A DNA stretch of 49,462 nt, from assembly GCA_003427395.1 (NCBI GenBank), contig BFEA01000108.1, forward strand, positions 1,815,934 to 1,865,395, in the 5' to 3' direction. Made by a program: the position numbers and the translations under genes. This DNA comes from Chara braunii. Lineage: Eukaryota > Streptophyta > Charophyceae > Charales > Characeae. Shown piece by piece: positions 12,722 through 24,388 of the stretch. A model generated the notes under the pieces. The model ran no database searches. It was not told where the DNA came from and worked only from the letters and a program-made list of their open reading frames with translations. The number at the start of each line of letters is the position of its first letter. The first letter of the stretch is position 1.

Positions 12722-14585
12722 TTTTGTTTACCTTTTCCTAACCGCGAAATTGCTGCATTAAGTGTGTGAATAGGAAAGATAGCTTTTTCCATAAGATTCC
12801 TATTGCTAACAGGCACCGCGGCTACATCAGAACAGAACGCAGGGGTTCTATTTATGAGACCACCGTGCGATGATTGTGTTCAGACGACGAATAGAGCACT
12901 GTGCGTTCCGGTTTTGCGCTCGGCAGGGTTGAGCTTAGTGGCAGACGGTATTGACTTCTTCGCCGACTGGGACCTCGAGAAGGAACGGAAGGAGTTGGAG
13001 TAAGTGGTAACGTCCCCGACGAGTGGCACCCTTCCAGTTTTGCCTTCGCGGCCCTGCGCCTAGGCACACCTTGGCCAAGCATCATGAAGACCGCCTCCAC
13101 CTGCCCCGCCGAACCTGCTGTGCCTCGCCCACCCCCCTTCGCGCGAAACACTGCCTTCTTGCTCCTCCTCCTCCTCGCACTGGGTCTGAATCTCACCATA
13201 GACTGCTCGCTCTTTGTTGCATGCCTCTCCGAGCAAGTTTTTCTTCTCGTTTCCGCTAAACGCTTTGCGGTGCTGATTGCGAGCACCGTCTGCTTCATAA
13301 CTCTTTTTCTCACATGTTGTTGTTGACTTTTCTTTGAGCTCGGCGCCGCGCGCGGATTTACAGATTAGTTAGGGAAGGTAGCAAGGAGTGGATGCAATGG
13401 AGCATAGATCGGCAGCCGAGACTTCGTCATGCACATTTTTGGCGTTCCTCTCCTTCCTCTCCTTCCTCTCGTTTCTCTACTTCATCCACTCCCTTCCCCA
13501 TCCCTTGCCACATGAGCCCCCTTCCCCCCTCTACCCCTCGACGAACCTCCCCCCTCGGCCTCTAAACCATTCATCATCCTTGTTTCGACACACTCCCCCT
13601 CGTCCCCCCTCGCCCCCCTCGCCTTCCAAAGATCATGGAAGATGTCCCCCCCTCAATTCGGCGAGATGGTTCGCGCGAATACAGGGGGCGCGAGATCTGG
13701 AGGATAGAGCTAAAGTGGGGTTTACCCCTTCCCCCATCCTCCTTCCCCATTTCCCTTTCTGACCCATCCCCCCTTCTCACCCAGTATGGAACCACATGAA
13801 CGGTGGACAGCAAAGGATTGAGGTGTGCGGTATAATCGGTTGTTTTTTCTGAGCTTATACATTAGTTCGCTTGAACATTTTTCCATGGTTTTTGTTCTGA
13901 GGGTTGACCTCTCTCTCCCTGGAATACTTGGATTGTTGTGCACCCCCCTCCCTCTTCCGATTCAAAATGAGCGGTGTTTCTCCTCTCTTTTCTTCTCCTT
14001 TCCACCTTCCTCTCCTTTTTCCTCTCCTTCATTCTCTTTGGTTCGTCCTTTTTTTTTTCCTCTTTCTTTTTTCTTTTTTCTTTTTCCTTTTTCCTTTTTC
14101 TTTTTCCTTTTTCCTTTTTTTCTTCGAATAATATCGGCTCTTTTTGTTGCTAATGATGATCTCGCCAGGTTGGAATGATATGGTGCTTTATGAAGATATC
14201 TCTATTTTTTCTCTATGACATGTTGAGGTATGCATTATGGAAATATGCATGCATAGTAAGCTGCTTTTGAGAAATGCAAAAGGTTTGGAAAGGCTTGCTT
14301 CTTTGTGATGCCTCCGTGGATTGAAGAGACACCCTCACCCCCCTCACTTCTTTTCACCACCTTCGCTTAATCGGCAAAACTTCGACCTAAAAAACGGCCT
14401 CGTCTTTACACTCACCACAAGTGGACACGCGAATGGTCTTGCCCTGCTGCTGTGGAAAATCGCCTCCAGCACTTTTTATATCCTGCTCACAGTGTGCCGA
14501 TGTAGTCAGTCGGAGTAGTACGGGTATGACGTGTCGTGCTCGTATGAAACTCATGTGACACACACATGCTACACACACACACATG

Positions 14586-14628
<43 letters not shown>

Positions 14629-16204
14629 CCATATGTCTATCCTGGCAAGTGAGATAGCGGACGGATAAGTATCTTCCGAGCCTCGAATCCATTTGATGTT
14701 GAAATTCCACACGCTCTTCATATGGATGGCACTGGCTCCATGTCATGAAGCACATCATTGCCTTGAGTACACTGCCCTTGTAGTACGCTTGAGTTCCATA
14801 GGATGTGCACTAAATCCATGCTCCGTAGTTCTCGGGCTTAATGGGCAGGTGGCCAGCTGGCACACTTCAGTTCATCCGTTCTTGATTCCAGCTCCCCTGA
14901 ATAGCAAAGCTTTGAAAATATAGTTATCTACTGCTCCTTCGCACCACGTCTTCGCAGCCCCTGGGCACAAACCCAGCCCTCATGTGCATAGGGCATCCTC
15001 ATAACGCCCGACCTGCTGGAAGAAATCATCTTTCCCGTGCATCCACGTGCCTGAGGACGAGCTCCGCCCACGAAACCGTAGTCGTGACACGATGTAGTGC
15101 TGTGAGCGTGTTACAGTGCTGTGAGTGGGAGTGCACGTCAGGGCCACCACACATTGCAGGTCCCCCCCCTGCCGCCTTTTTGGCTGTCAGACGTTTTCAA
15201 TAGCTCTACTTTAGAGAGTTTCTGCCCCTCCACCTCCCCACACTGTCGAGTGCGGCAACTCCTCGACACTGCTCTGCGAAAGACAAGTGGGCCTGAGGAG
15301 GGGATAAGTGTTTCTGTCCCAATGTCAGGGGCGCTCTGGAAATTTGAGGTTGCCACTGAGAGGGAGGCGGAGGACTCTTGAAATTCTTGATGTTGCAACA
15401 GTTGCATGCTGGGGATCTCACGGTTTGAAAAATGTCCTCTCGAAACGCTTCCCTGACAACTCGTGAAACTTTCTATCATTGGGAGGCTGTGTGGCTGCGG
15501 CCTACCTCCCCCCCAAAAAGTGGTTTGAGAGTGGTGTGGGCAGGCCCTCATTGTGTGTGTATACTTGAATCTCTCTCCTGCCCGCCCCACCTAGCCCCCC
15601 AAAAAGAGAAAAGAAAAGCCTCAGGGCGTACTCTCACAACGTGGTATGAAGGATACAAAGAAGATGAGCATTGCCCCAGCGCAAGGATGACACACACTAC
15701 CGGTAGGACTCTTTCATCTGATCTCTGGCGATTGCGGCCAGATATGTCCAGACTGGCAGTACAAGCAGTCAGATACATCTGGGACAGTCCTATTTTGAGT
15801 ATGGCCTCAGGATTGTAGGTTTGCGTTCTGTGATTGAGGAGCCATCCGTTCATAGTTCATAGTGATCAGCACCTGATGGCAGTCCGAGGCCACCGTTCCT
15901 TGACAGTTTCTTTCTCCGAACGGCGACAAGGTATGGGGGCTCGCTGCACTACTCTCGACATACACAAAAGACAAAATAATGGCCGTGCATCTTTCCATAT
16001 TCTAGCGGTAGATTCGCTCTCGTTTTGCACATTTCGAGAGTAGTGCAGCGAGGCCCATGATCATCGAACTTACCCGCCCCAGGTGCTTCAGAGGTGTTTT
16101 CCGCTTCTGCATACGAATGATCTAGTCCGGTTTGAACTGAAGTCCGGTTATCAACAATTCGTGCCTGCACCTTTTTCTTTTTTTTTTTTTTTTTTTTTTT
16201 TTTT
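12722..16204. repeat. segmental duplication, copy 1 (bracketed by N)
   Basis: This block corresponds to 16206-22371 (copy 2). The left part (12722-13380) matches 16206-17080 with many differences. The middle (13380-14040) matches 17080-17493 plus 19885-20198 with some differences. From 14041 to 16177 I see no difference from 20199-22335. The block is bounded on the left by the 614-N gap and on the right by a single N inside a T tract (16205). It holds pyrimidine-rich tracts, a (CA)n run at 14552-14626 and a 121-bp inverted-repeat element, and no convincing gene. Confidence 0.9.
15936..16056. mobile_element. GGGCCTCGCT-type MITE, copy in duplication 1
   Basis: A 121-bp element with inverted ends: GCTCGCTGCACTACTCTCGA at the left and its inverse TCGAGAGTAGTGCAGCGAG at the right, closed by GGCCC. 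It is flanked by ATG on both sides (15933-15935 and 16057-16059), a 3-bp target duplication. It has no coding capacity. Short length, inverted ends and a 3-bp duplication fit a MITE mobilised by a PIF/Harbinger-like or other 3-bp-duplicating transposase; the superfamily is inferred. Confidence 0.8.
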
Positions 16205-16640
16205 NTTTTTTCCTATTGTTTGCCTTTTCCCAACCGCGGGATTGCTGCATTAAGTGTGTGAATAGGGACGATAGCTTCTTCCATAAGATTCCTATTGCTA
16301 ACCAGGCACCGCGGCTAAATCAGAACAAAATGCAGGGGTTCTATTCATCGGACCACCGTGTGATGATTATGTTTAGACGACGAGTAGAGCACGGTGCGTT
16401 CCGGTTTTGCGCTCGGCAGGGTTGAGCTTAGTGGCGGACGGTATGGACTTCTTCGCCGACTAGGACCTCGAGGAGGAATGGCAGGAGTTGGAGGAAGTGG
16501 TAAAGTCCCCGACGACTGACACCCTTCCGGTTTTGCCTTCGCAGCCCTGCGCCTAGGCACACCTTGGCCAAGCATCATGCAGACCGCCTCCACCTGCCCC
16601 GCCGAACCTGCTGTGCCTCGCCCACCCCACTTCGTGAGAA

Positions 16641-17005
16641 AGACTGCCTTCTTGCTGCTCCTCCTCCTCGCGCTGCTTCATAACTCTTTTCCTCACATGC
16701 AGACCACCTCCACCTCCCCCGCACGTTATTTGTTGCATGACTCTCCGAGCAAGTTTTTCTTCGTGTTTCAGCTAAACGTTTTGCGGTGCTGATTGCGAGC
16801 ACCGTCTGCTTCATAACTCTTTAAGACTGCCTTCTTGCTGCTCCTCCTCCTCGCGCTGCTTCATAACTCTTTTCCTCACATGCAGACCACCTCCACCTCC
16901 CCCGCGCGCTCTTTGTTGCATGACTCTCCGAGCAAGTTTTTCTTCGTGTTTCCGCTAAACGCTTTGCGGTGCTGATTGCGAGCACCGTCTGCTTCATAAC
17001 TCTTT
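16641..17005. repeat. 183-bp tandem duplication inside copy 2
   Basis: AGACTGCCTTCTTGCTGCTC at 16641 recurs at 16824. Both units run through CACATGCAGACCACCTCCAC, GCATGACTCTCCGAGC and GATTGCGAGCACCGTCTGC. Copy 1 of the larger duplication has one unit only, so this arose after the copies separated, or was lost from copy 1. Confidence 0.85.
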
Positions 17006-17493
17006 TCCTCACATGCTGCTGCTGCCTTTTCTTTGAGCTCGGCGCTGCGTGTAGATTTGCGGATTAGCTATGAACGGTAGCAAGGAGCGGAGGCAATGGA
17101 GCATAGATCGGCAGCCGAGACTTCGTCATGCGCCTTTTTGACGTTTCTCTCCTTCCTCTCCTTCTCTCGTTTCTCTACTTCATCCACTCCTTTCCCCATC
17201 CCTTGCCACATGAACGCCCTTCCCCTCTCCCCCTCGACGAACCTACCCCCTCGCCCTCTAAACCATTCATCATCCTTGTTTCGACACACTACCCCTCCCC
17301 CCCCTCGCCCCCCTCGCCTTCCAAAGATCATGGAAGATGTCCCCCCCTCTGATGACGCCCCATGTGGCATGGGGCAGAAAAGCGCTTTAGGGAATTGCCA
17401 CGCCCTTCCCGCAATTCGGCGAGATGGCCCGCGCAGATACAGGATGCGCGAGATCTGGAGGATAGAGCTGAAGTGGGGTTTACCCCTTCCCCC

Positions 17494-19884
17494 TGTGACA
17501 CCCAACCTCATGCCCAGCGTGACTTCCTGATTGGAGTTGGGTGTGGGCCTGGAAGTGCGAAAAGGGGTGTGCCAAGGATTTTTGGGAAAGTGGGGGAGTC
17601 TTAAGGGTATGAATGCAATTAGGGAATTTGGGAAAGTGGGGGAGTGGGGTGTGGGCCTGGAAGAGACTCAAGGCCCAATGGGGCCGGGGTACTGTGGGGG
17701 ACGGTTTACGGGGAAGTTCCTCCGCGGAGGAGGCGGTCCCGAAAAGTTGGGCCGTCGGGGGCCGCCACGTGGCGCAGGCCGCTGCGTGTTTGGGTTGGGC
17801 CTTCGGAATTCCGGGGTTCTCCGTTCGCCGCTACGTCGACAATTTCCGCAGGGCGTGCTAGGCCAATAGGGGGCTATGGCCGGCCACGGAACGACGCTAA
17901 GTTGATGATACGAGAGAAGAAGGCGAAAAGGAGTGAAACTGGTGGTGATGACGACGAATCCCGGGTGGATGAAGTAGTAGGTATGGTCGGGGGAAGGGAA
18001 ATCAGAGCACCGGGGGTCGCTACAGGTGGCATAGTGGAATTCCTGAGGACACAGTCGATTCTCCGTGTGACAGGGATATCGTTGTCGTAAGAGTTCGTTT
18101 ATACAGGGGGTGAAATAATCCGGGTCGTAGGATGAGGCTGAGCTCCAAGATCACGTCATGGTGTCATCGTGTATGGGATAACTCGGGTCGGGTTATCGTC
18201 ACTGCGCACCAGCACGTGCAGGACAGGCGGACTTAGTTGCGCCTCAGCGTGCTCGTACGGGATGACGGTTCCGCCGCGAATCTTTTCTGGGTGGGCGAAT
18301 CAGCGCACGGGGATGCGTGTAAACGCGCAATTCGGATCGCATTTACACGTGTCCTCGCTCGGCGTTCGCGGGGCACGGCGTCGGATCGTCTAATTGTTGC
18401 GTGCGTTTGGTTATGCAAGATGCAATCACACCACATCCCAATCGCGAGACAAACAAAAACGAGAACAAAATCACTATCGGGGCCAAATTCTTATCCCATT
18501 TACAACTGCATCAGGTGCAGGCGAAGATTCGACACCAACAAAAGCAAGGACAAGGATTCTCAGTAAAAAAATAGACAAGCAAGCATAGCATCCATACATC
18601 CATACATTCAGCAATCATACACATAATGCAATCAAGACGGACATTGCAAGGACAAACGTGAGCAAAACCCAAGTCCAGATTCCATAAAAGTCGAAGGGAA
18701 AACAAAAACGGGCAAACTGCCCAGAGCCGCAATCAAAATGTATATACACAGATGAAGAAGGGGAAGAGACAAAGAAACAACAAATTCGCGTCCATCGACA
18801 TCAACTCTCTCCTCCTCTTCTCTCTCTTCTCCGATGCGGATAGTCCGTCGTCACACACCAACCCACGAAGTCGTCACCCCGCTTAGTCCTCCCGCACCCG
18901 TCAGATTCGCCCGTGCCCACAGTCCGTCGTGGCCCATGTCAATCCCTCGCGTTCGGCACCAGCCCGTCGGGTCGCCCAACCTCTACTCTACTCACCTCTT
19001 ACTTCGCTCGTGTGCCGACCCTTCCTGATCGCGCAACCCCGAGCTTCCAACAACGGGTTAAGAGAGCTGACTAATCGCGCAGCCATAATTTATAGCGCGC
19101 ATGCATGCGCGAAGAACACGGAATTACCATGACTTAGAGCGAGGATTAGAGAGGGAGCGCCTGCGTTCTGCATGATTGGGCCGCGGCGCGGGGACGTAGC
19201 CCTTCTCCACGCATCGATCCGAGCATGCAAACCGCGGCTTACAAAAATCACAGCAAGAGAAAGAGAGCGAGGGCGGGAAAGACGAAGTGCAAGAAGAAAG
19301 ATACAGTTACAATGGCGCCCGCCCAAAATTATAGTTACGCACACGATTAAGGGCGCCCACTAATCAGGGTACCGTTGCAGCCGCATGAAGAAGTGCGTAG
19401 ACAAAAGGCGCCGCGCGGCAAGAAAAATCCTAATTACTGAATTCCTAAATTCCTATCTAATGCGAAGAAGCAAAAAGCACGAACTTCAGGGGGAAAGTCT
19501 GAAATTCTTAGAGCCATCGGGGCTCGACAAAATTCGAAAAAGATTCAAAACAAAATTCAAAAAGAACGAAGCAAATTCCCACGCGATGTCTGCGCCCAAA
19601 AGATCGAAACCGAATCGAAAGAAATGACGTCAACATTTATTAATCGCGCGCATGGTGGCGCGCCAGCCATCCAGCCGACCAATCAATCAACCGGCCATCC
19701 CAGGACACACCCAGCTCCGAACCCAATCATTTGAAAAGAAGCGATGAAAAAGACGAAAAAGCAAGGATACTGATGCAATTTCCCACCGATCCAAATCTCC
19801 CATAATTGGCCCAACCTTCCCAGCTTAAGACCCCTCGTTGCATCCGCGCAGAAAATCGCGCGTTACAGAAGGTGGTTCGTCACA
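17494..19884 (-). mobile_element. 2.39-kb solo LTR-like insertion
   Basis: The element begins TGTGACACCC and ends GTTCGTCACA, with TG...CA ends and a TGTGAC/GTCACA inverted pair. It interrupts copy 2 exactly where copy 1 has the uninterrupted site (near 13733). It is flanked by CCCCC and CCCC(A), consistent with a 4-5 bp target duplication, though low complexity makes this weak. No gag, protease, reverse transcriptase or integrase frame is visible, and I see no second internal copy of the ends. The best reading is a solo LTR left by recombination, or a non-autonomous LTR element. Minus orientation is suggested by TGTGACGAACC as a natural LTR start and by a TATATA motif on that strand. Confidence 0.6.
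18741..18746 (-). promoter_or_regulatory. possible TATA box of the LTR-like element
   Basis: The minus strand reads CTGTGTATATACATTTTG about 1.1 kb inside the element. A central TATA box would be expected between U3 and R of a long LTR. This rests only on the motif and its position. Confidence 0.2.
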
Positions 19885-20743
19885 CCCCATCCCCCTTCCC
19901 CATTTCCCTTTCTGACCCATCCCCCCTTCTCACCTAGTATGGAACCACGTGGACGGTGGACAGCAAAGGATTGAGGTGTGCGGTATAATCGGTTGTTTTT
20001 TTTCGAGCTTATTCATCAGTTCGCTTGAACGTTTTTCCATGTTTTTTGTTCTGAGGGCTGGCCTCTCTCTCCCTAGAATACTTGGATTGTTGTGCACGCC
20101 CCTCCCTCTTCCGATTCAAAATGAGCGGTGTTTCTCCTCTCTTCTCTTCTCTTCTCCTTTCCACCTTCCTCTCCTTCTTCCTCTCCTTCTTTTTCTTGGT
20201 TCGTCCTTTTTTTTTTCCTCTTTCTTTTTTCTTTTTTCTTTTTCCTTTTTCCTTTTTCTTTTTCCTTTTTCCTTTTTTTCTTCGAATAATATCGGCTCTT
20301 TTTGTTGCTAATGATGATCTCGCCAGGTTGGAATGATATGGTGCTTTATGAAGATATCTCTATTTTTTCTCTATGACATGTTGAGGTATGCATTATGGAA
20401 ATATGCATGCATAGTAAGCTGCTTTTGAGAAATGCAAAAGGTTTGGAAAGGCTTGCTTCTTTGTGATGCCTCCGTGGATTGAAGAGACACCCTCACCCCC
20501 CTCACTTCTTTTCACCACCTTCGCTTAATCGGCAAAACTTCGACCTAAAAAACGGCCTCGTCTTTACACTCACCACAAGTGGACACGCGAATGGTCTTGC
20601 CCTGCTGCTGTGGAAAATCGCCTCCAGCACTTTTTATATCCTGCTCACAGTGTGCCGATGTAGTCAGTCGGAGTAGTACGGGTATGACGTGTCGTGCTCG
20701 TATGAAACTCATGTGACACACACATGCTACACACACACACATG

Positions 20744-20786
<43 letters not shown>

Positions 20787-22093
20787 CCATATGTCTATCC
20801 TGGCAAGTGAGATAGCGGACGGATAAGTATCTTCCGAGCCTCGAATCCATTTGATGTTGAAATTCCACACGCTCTTCATATGGATGGCACTGGCTCCATG
20901 TCATGAAGCACATCATTGCCTTGAGTACACTGCCCTTGTAGTACGCTTGAGTTCCATAGGATGTGCACTAAATCCATGCTCCGTAGTTCTCGGGCTTAAT
21001 GGGCAGGTGGCCAGCTGGCACACTTCAGTTCATCCGTTCTTGATTCCAGCTCCCCTGAATAGCAAAGCTTTGAAAATATAGTTATCTACTGCTCCTTCGC
21101 ACCACGTCTTCGCAGCCCCTGGGCACAAACCCAGCCCTCATGTGCATAGGGCATCCTCATAACGCCCGACCTGCTGGAAGAAATCATCTTTCCCGTGCAT
21201 CCACGTGCCTGAGGACGAGCTCCGCCCACGAAACCGTAGTCGTGACACGATGTAGTGCTGTGAGCGTGTTACAGTGCTGTGAGTGGGAGTGCACGTCAGG
21301 GCCACCACACATTGCAGGTCCCCCCCCTGCCGCCTTTTTGGCTGTCAGACGTTTTCAATAGCTCTACTTTAGAGAGTTTCTGCCCCTCCACCTCCCCACA
21401 CTGTCGAGTGCGGCAACTCCTCGACACTGCTCTGCGAAAGACAAGTGGGCCTGAGGAGGGGATAAGTGTTTCTGTCCCAATGTCAGGGGCGCTCTGGAAA
21501 TTTGAGGTTGCCACTGAGAGGGAGGCGGAGGACTCTTGAAATTCTTGATGTTGCAACAGTTGCATGCTGGGGATCTCACGGTTTGAAAAATGTCCTCTCG
21601 AAACGCTTCCCTGACAACTCGTGAAACTTTCTATCATTGGGAGGCTGTGTGGCTGCGGCCTACCTCCCCCCCAAAAAGTGGTTTGAGAGTGGTGTGGGCA
21701 GGCCCTCATTGTGTGTGTATACTTGAATCTCTCTCCTGCCCGCCCCACCTAGCCCCCCAAAAAGAGAAAAGAAAAGCCTCAGGGCGTACTCTCACAACGT
21801 GGTATGAAGGATACAAAGAAGATGAGCATTGCCCCAGCGCAAGGATGACACACACTACCGGTAGGACTCTTTCATCTGATCTCTGGCGATTGCGGCCAGA
21901 TATGTCCAGACTGGCAGTACAAGCAGTCAGATACATCTGGGACAGTCCTATTTTGAGTATGGCCTCAGGATTGTAGGTTTGCGTTCTGTGATTGAGGAGC
22001 CATCCGTTCATAGTTCATAGTGATCAGCACCTGATGGCAGTCCGAGGCCACCGTTCCTTGACAGTTTCTTTCTCCGAACGGCGACAAGGTATG

Positions 22094-22214
22094 GGGGCTC
22101 GCTGCACTACTCTCGACATACACAAAAGACAAAATAATGGCCGTGCATCTTTCCATATTCTAGCGGTAGATTCGCTCTCGTTTTGCACATTTCGAGAGTA
22201 GTGCAGCGAGGCCC
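22094..22214. mobile_element. GGGCCTCGCT-type MITE, copy in duplication 2
   Basis: It is identical to 15936-16056 because it lies in the identical duplicated tract, including the flanking ATG. It reflects one original insertion rather than two. Confidence 0.8.
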
Positions 22215-22333
22215 ATGATCATCGAACTTACCCGCCCCAGGTGCTTCAGAGGTGTTTTCCGCTTCTGCATACGAATGATCTAGTCCGGTTTGAACTGAAG
22301 TCCGGTTATCAACAATTCGTGCCTGCACCTTTT

Positions 22334-22335
<2 letters not shown>

Positions 22336-22371
<36 letters not shown>
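22336..22371. repeat. 36-T homopolymer at the end of duplication copy 2
   Basis: Uninterrupted T run. The matching run in copy 1 (16178-16211) contains the single N at 16205. The sequences that follow the two runs are unrelated, so this run marks the duplication boundary. Confidence 0.9.
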
Positions 22372-22456
22372 CAGCCACACCGTCTGGCCCCTTGACAATG
22401 TCCAGAGTTCGGAGGGAACTTCGTTTCTGGCCCTTCGCCTAGCCCCGTTGTAACCA

Positions 22457-22624
22457 GGGCCGAGGTCCCACTAGCCAAGAGGATAGGATCATGCACCTGA
22501 ATCTGGATGTGTTTCATGGAGAGGTGCAGAAAAGCAGTTCAATCGCGGTTTCCTGCACCTCTCCACAATTAGGTCCAGATTCGGGCATTCGATCCTATCC
22601 TCTTTGCTAGTGGGACCACGGCCC
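22457..22624. mobile_element. 168-bp inverted-repeat element (family B)
   Basis: Left end GGGCCGAGGTCCCACTAGCC and the inverse of the right end GGGCCGTGGTCCCACTAGCA match over about 34 bases, continuing AAGAGGATAGGATC. A second internal inverted pair (GAGAGGTGCAG / CTGCACCTCTC) makes the middle a hairpin. No clear target duplication is seen (CCA left, ATG right). It is non-coding. A diverged relative lies at 36022-36188. Confidence 0.75.
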
Positions 22625-23061
22625 ATGGGACGGAATCCGAAGAGGCGATCCTATCGTATCTGGCTCTTTTCTTTTTTTTTTTTGCGTTTTTCAAAATGCG
22701 CTTCCTCTCTTTCAAGCGGGGTGGCTCACCCAACGACGATTGCAGCGTATCGGCGTTTTCTTTGTCGCGGGCGGGGTGTCTTCCGCAACGGTCAGGCAAA
22801 TCCTCTCCCGTGCACAGAGGCAAGCGGTAAGCCCTCGCCGCAGCAGTCACTGATGAATGTGCAAAAAGAGACTGAATATTCCGCTAAAATATGGAAGGAT
22901 TCACTGCCATAATCTGTCTTTTGCCACTCGCCGAGGCACGTCACGACAAAAACCGCCTGGAGCCTTAGTAGATCACAGTTTGGCGAATGAATGATCACAT
23001 GGTTACACAGCTCGATATGGCCGAGTTCGAGACCCGACAGTCCAAACCTTCCTTGTCCCCC

Positions 23062-23084
23062 TTTTTTTTTTTTTTTTTTTTTTT
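23062..23084. repeat. 23-T homopolymer
   Basis: Uninterrupted T run between CCTTGTCCCCC and CGGGATTTCCTTGTCCCCC, so the run sits between two copies of a short direct repeat. Confidence 0.9.
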
Positions 23085-23198
23085 CGGGATTTCCTTGTCC
23101 CCCTTCAATTTCCTCTGATTGTTTTTTTAAAACAGAAAAAGGAAAACGAAAACCACCGTTGAGACGTCAATCCCGTCCTTACACGAAGTAAGCGATAT

Positions 23199-23262
23199 TG
23201 ACCGTAGATAGCGATGATCAACGGCCAGAATGTCTTAATCCGTGCAAGTGGGACCTTGCCCC
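23199..23262. repeat. family D inverted-repeat element, partial copy
   Basis: GACCGTAGATAGCGATGATCAACGGCC followed by AATCCGTGCAAGTGGGACCT matches the inner and right part of the element at 23894-23979. The left arm is missing. Confidence 0.55.
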
Positions 23263-23331
23263 CGAGGGCCGGCCGTACGGAGGAAGCGGCAGGCCTTTCC
23301 TTCCTCTCTTTTCACCCTTATGGGCCTCGCT

Positions 23332-23422
23332 TCAGTACTCAGCACATGCGCAAAAGACGAAAATTATGGCGGTGTATCGTTCTCATTTTGCACATTTGGT
23401 GTTGGTGATGAGTAGCGAGGGT
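23332..23422. mobile_element. GGGCCTCGCT-type MITE, shortened copy
   Basis: It starts GGGCCTCGCTTCAGTACTC, continues ACATGCGCAAAAGACGAAAA as in the other copies, and ends GAGTAGCGAGGGTC, the degraded inverse of the left end. It is about 91 bp, with part of the middle lost. Confidence 0.6.
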
Positions 23423-23893
23423 CAACCTTGCGTTGAGAGCGGCTCAACGCCTTTTGATAATCGCCTACTGTACCGTTCCAAGATTCTAACGGGTGTTCGC
23501 AACAGGACTCGTTGATTGATTCTCAAGCCAATGTTTGTTGTCTATCGTCAATATATATATATTTTTTTGTTTTTTCTTTCTCGGGCTATCGGCCTATCGT
23601 CAATATTCGGAATCAGGCCAGAAAATAAATCGTACAGTGGTTGTCACCTAGTGGCATCGAATGAAGACGACATACCGTCCGATAGGCCGAGATAGGCGGA
23701 TATTGATAACCATCGGTACGAACCATCGCAGCAAGCACGTTGCGCCGCCGCTTTCGTGAGCGCCAAAGAAAAGAAAAATGGCAAAAAAAGCGCGGCACAC
23801 AAGGCGCGGCGCGCGGCATGGCAAGGTGGGACGCGGCACTGTAGCAACTACCGGGGGCAGTAGCGGAATGGTAGGCTACCCGGAGCTACTGTA

Positions 23894-23979
23894 GGTCCCC
23901 ACTTGCACGAATCAAGAGCTAGAGACCGTAGATATCCGAGATCAACGGCCGAAATCTCCTAATCCGTGCAAGTGGGACC
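23894..23979. mobile_element. family D inverted-repeat element
   Basis: GGTCCCCACTTGCACGAATC at the left pairs with ATCCGTGCAAGTGGGACC at the right. The inside carries CGTAGATATCCGAGATCAACGGCC, shared with 23199-23262. The true ends may lie further out. It is non-coding. Confidence 0.6.
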
Positions 23980-24088
23980 TTGCCCCGGTTGGGTAGAGTG
24001 GCGGTGTAGGGTAGGGTAGGACCTTAGGGTAGTCCTGGCGGCGGGAGGCGGGAGGCGGGAGCAGGAGCCGGAGGGTCGTGCGCAGTAT

Positions 24089-24388
24089 TACCAAGCAGAA
24101 ATACCGCGGACCGGACAAGGGTGATTTGCGGTTTATAATGAGGGGTTTCCCTACGTGTTCTGTAGCCATTCTTCCAAACGAAACGGTATTCTCGGAATGC
24201 CAGCGACGGCGCCGGCGCCGTTGTGAAAGCTTGCATTGCAACGTACACGGCAATCGATCGCTCTCCGTTCTTGTTTGAGTGGCCCGCATGTTTGACGGAA
24301 TGCTGTCATCCTCCTCCTCGTAGTACGTGCTCGTGCCCTCGACCAGCGAGCACATCCAGGTAGTTGGAACCATCAGCGCCGCCGCCAT
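24089..24388 (-). CDS. possible first coding exon of an unrecognised gene
   Basis: A minus-strand frame starts ATGGCGGCGGCG at 24388 in a context typical of plant start codons. It gives MAAALMVPTTWMCSLVEG, then an acidic stretch TYYEEEDDSIPSNMRATQTR. I do not recognise the family. The open frame continues to 23942, but its later part is arginine- and proline-rich and probably not coding, so an exon would end earlier. A possible donor, CTTG|GTAATACTG, is at about 24090. It would be transcribed away from the plus-strand candidate at 25095, with CCAAT-type motifs between them. Evidence is limited to start context and composition. Confidence 0.25.

Larger units (their letters stand above)
16206..22371. 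repeat. segmental duplication, copy 2 (split by an insertion)
   Basis: It starts with the same GTTT(G/A)CCTTTTCC(C/T)AACCGCG sequence as copy 1, carries an extra internal 183-bp tandem duplication, is interrupted at 17494-19884 by a TG...CA element, and resumes at 19885 to end in a 36-T tract. The offset to copy 1 in the identical part is exactly 6158. Frames on both strands in 14321-16170 give the same translations as in 20479-22328. No gene is supported. Confidence 0.9.

Noticed and set aside
14387-15818. Several 60-150 codon frames in the duplicated block, repeated 6158 bases later
   Set aside because: Their exact repetition reflects DNA duplication, not protein conservation. They overlap CA repeats and each other on both strands.
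14041-22335. The two identical 2.1-kb tracts as LTRs of one retrotransposon
   Set aside because: They do not have TG...CA ends, they begin and end inside a longer diverged duplication, and no retroelement genes lie between them.
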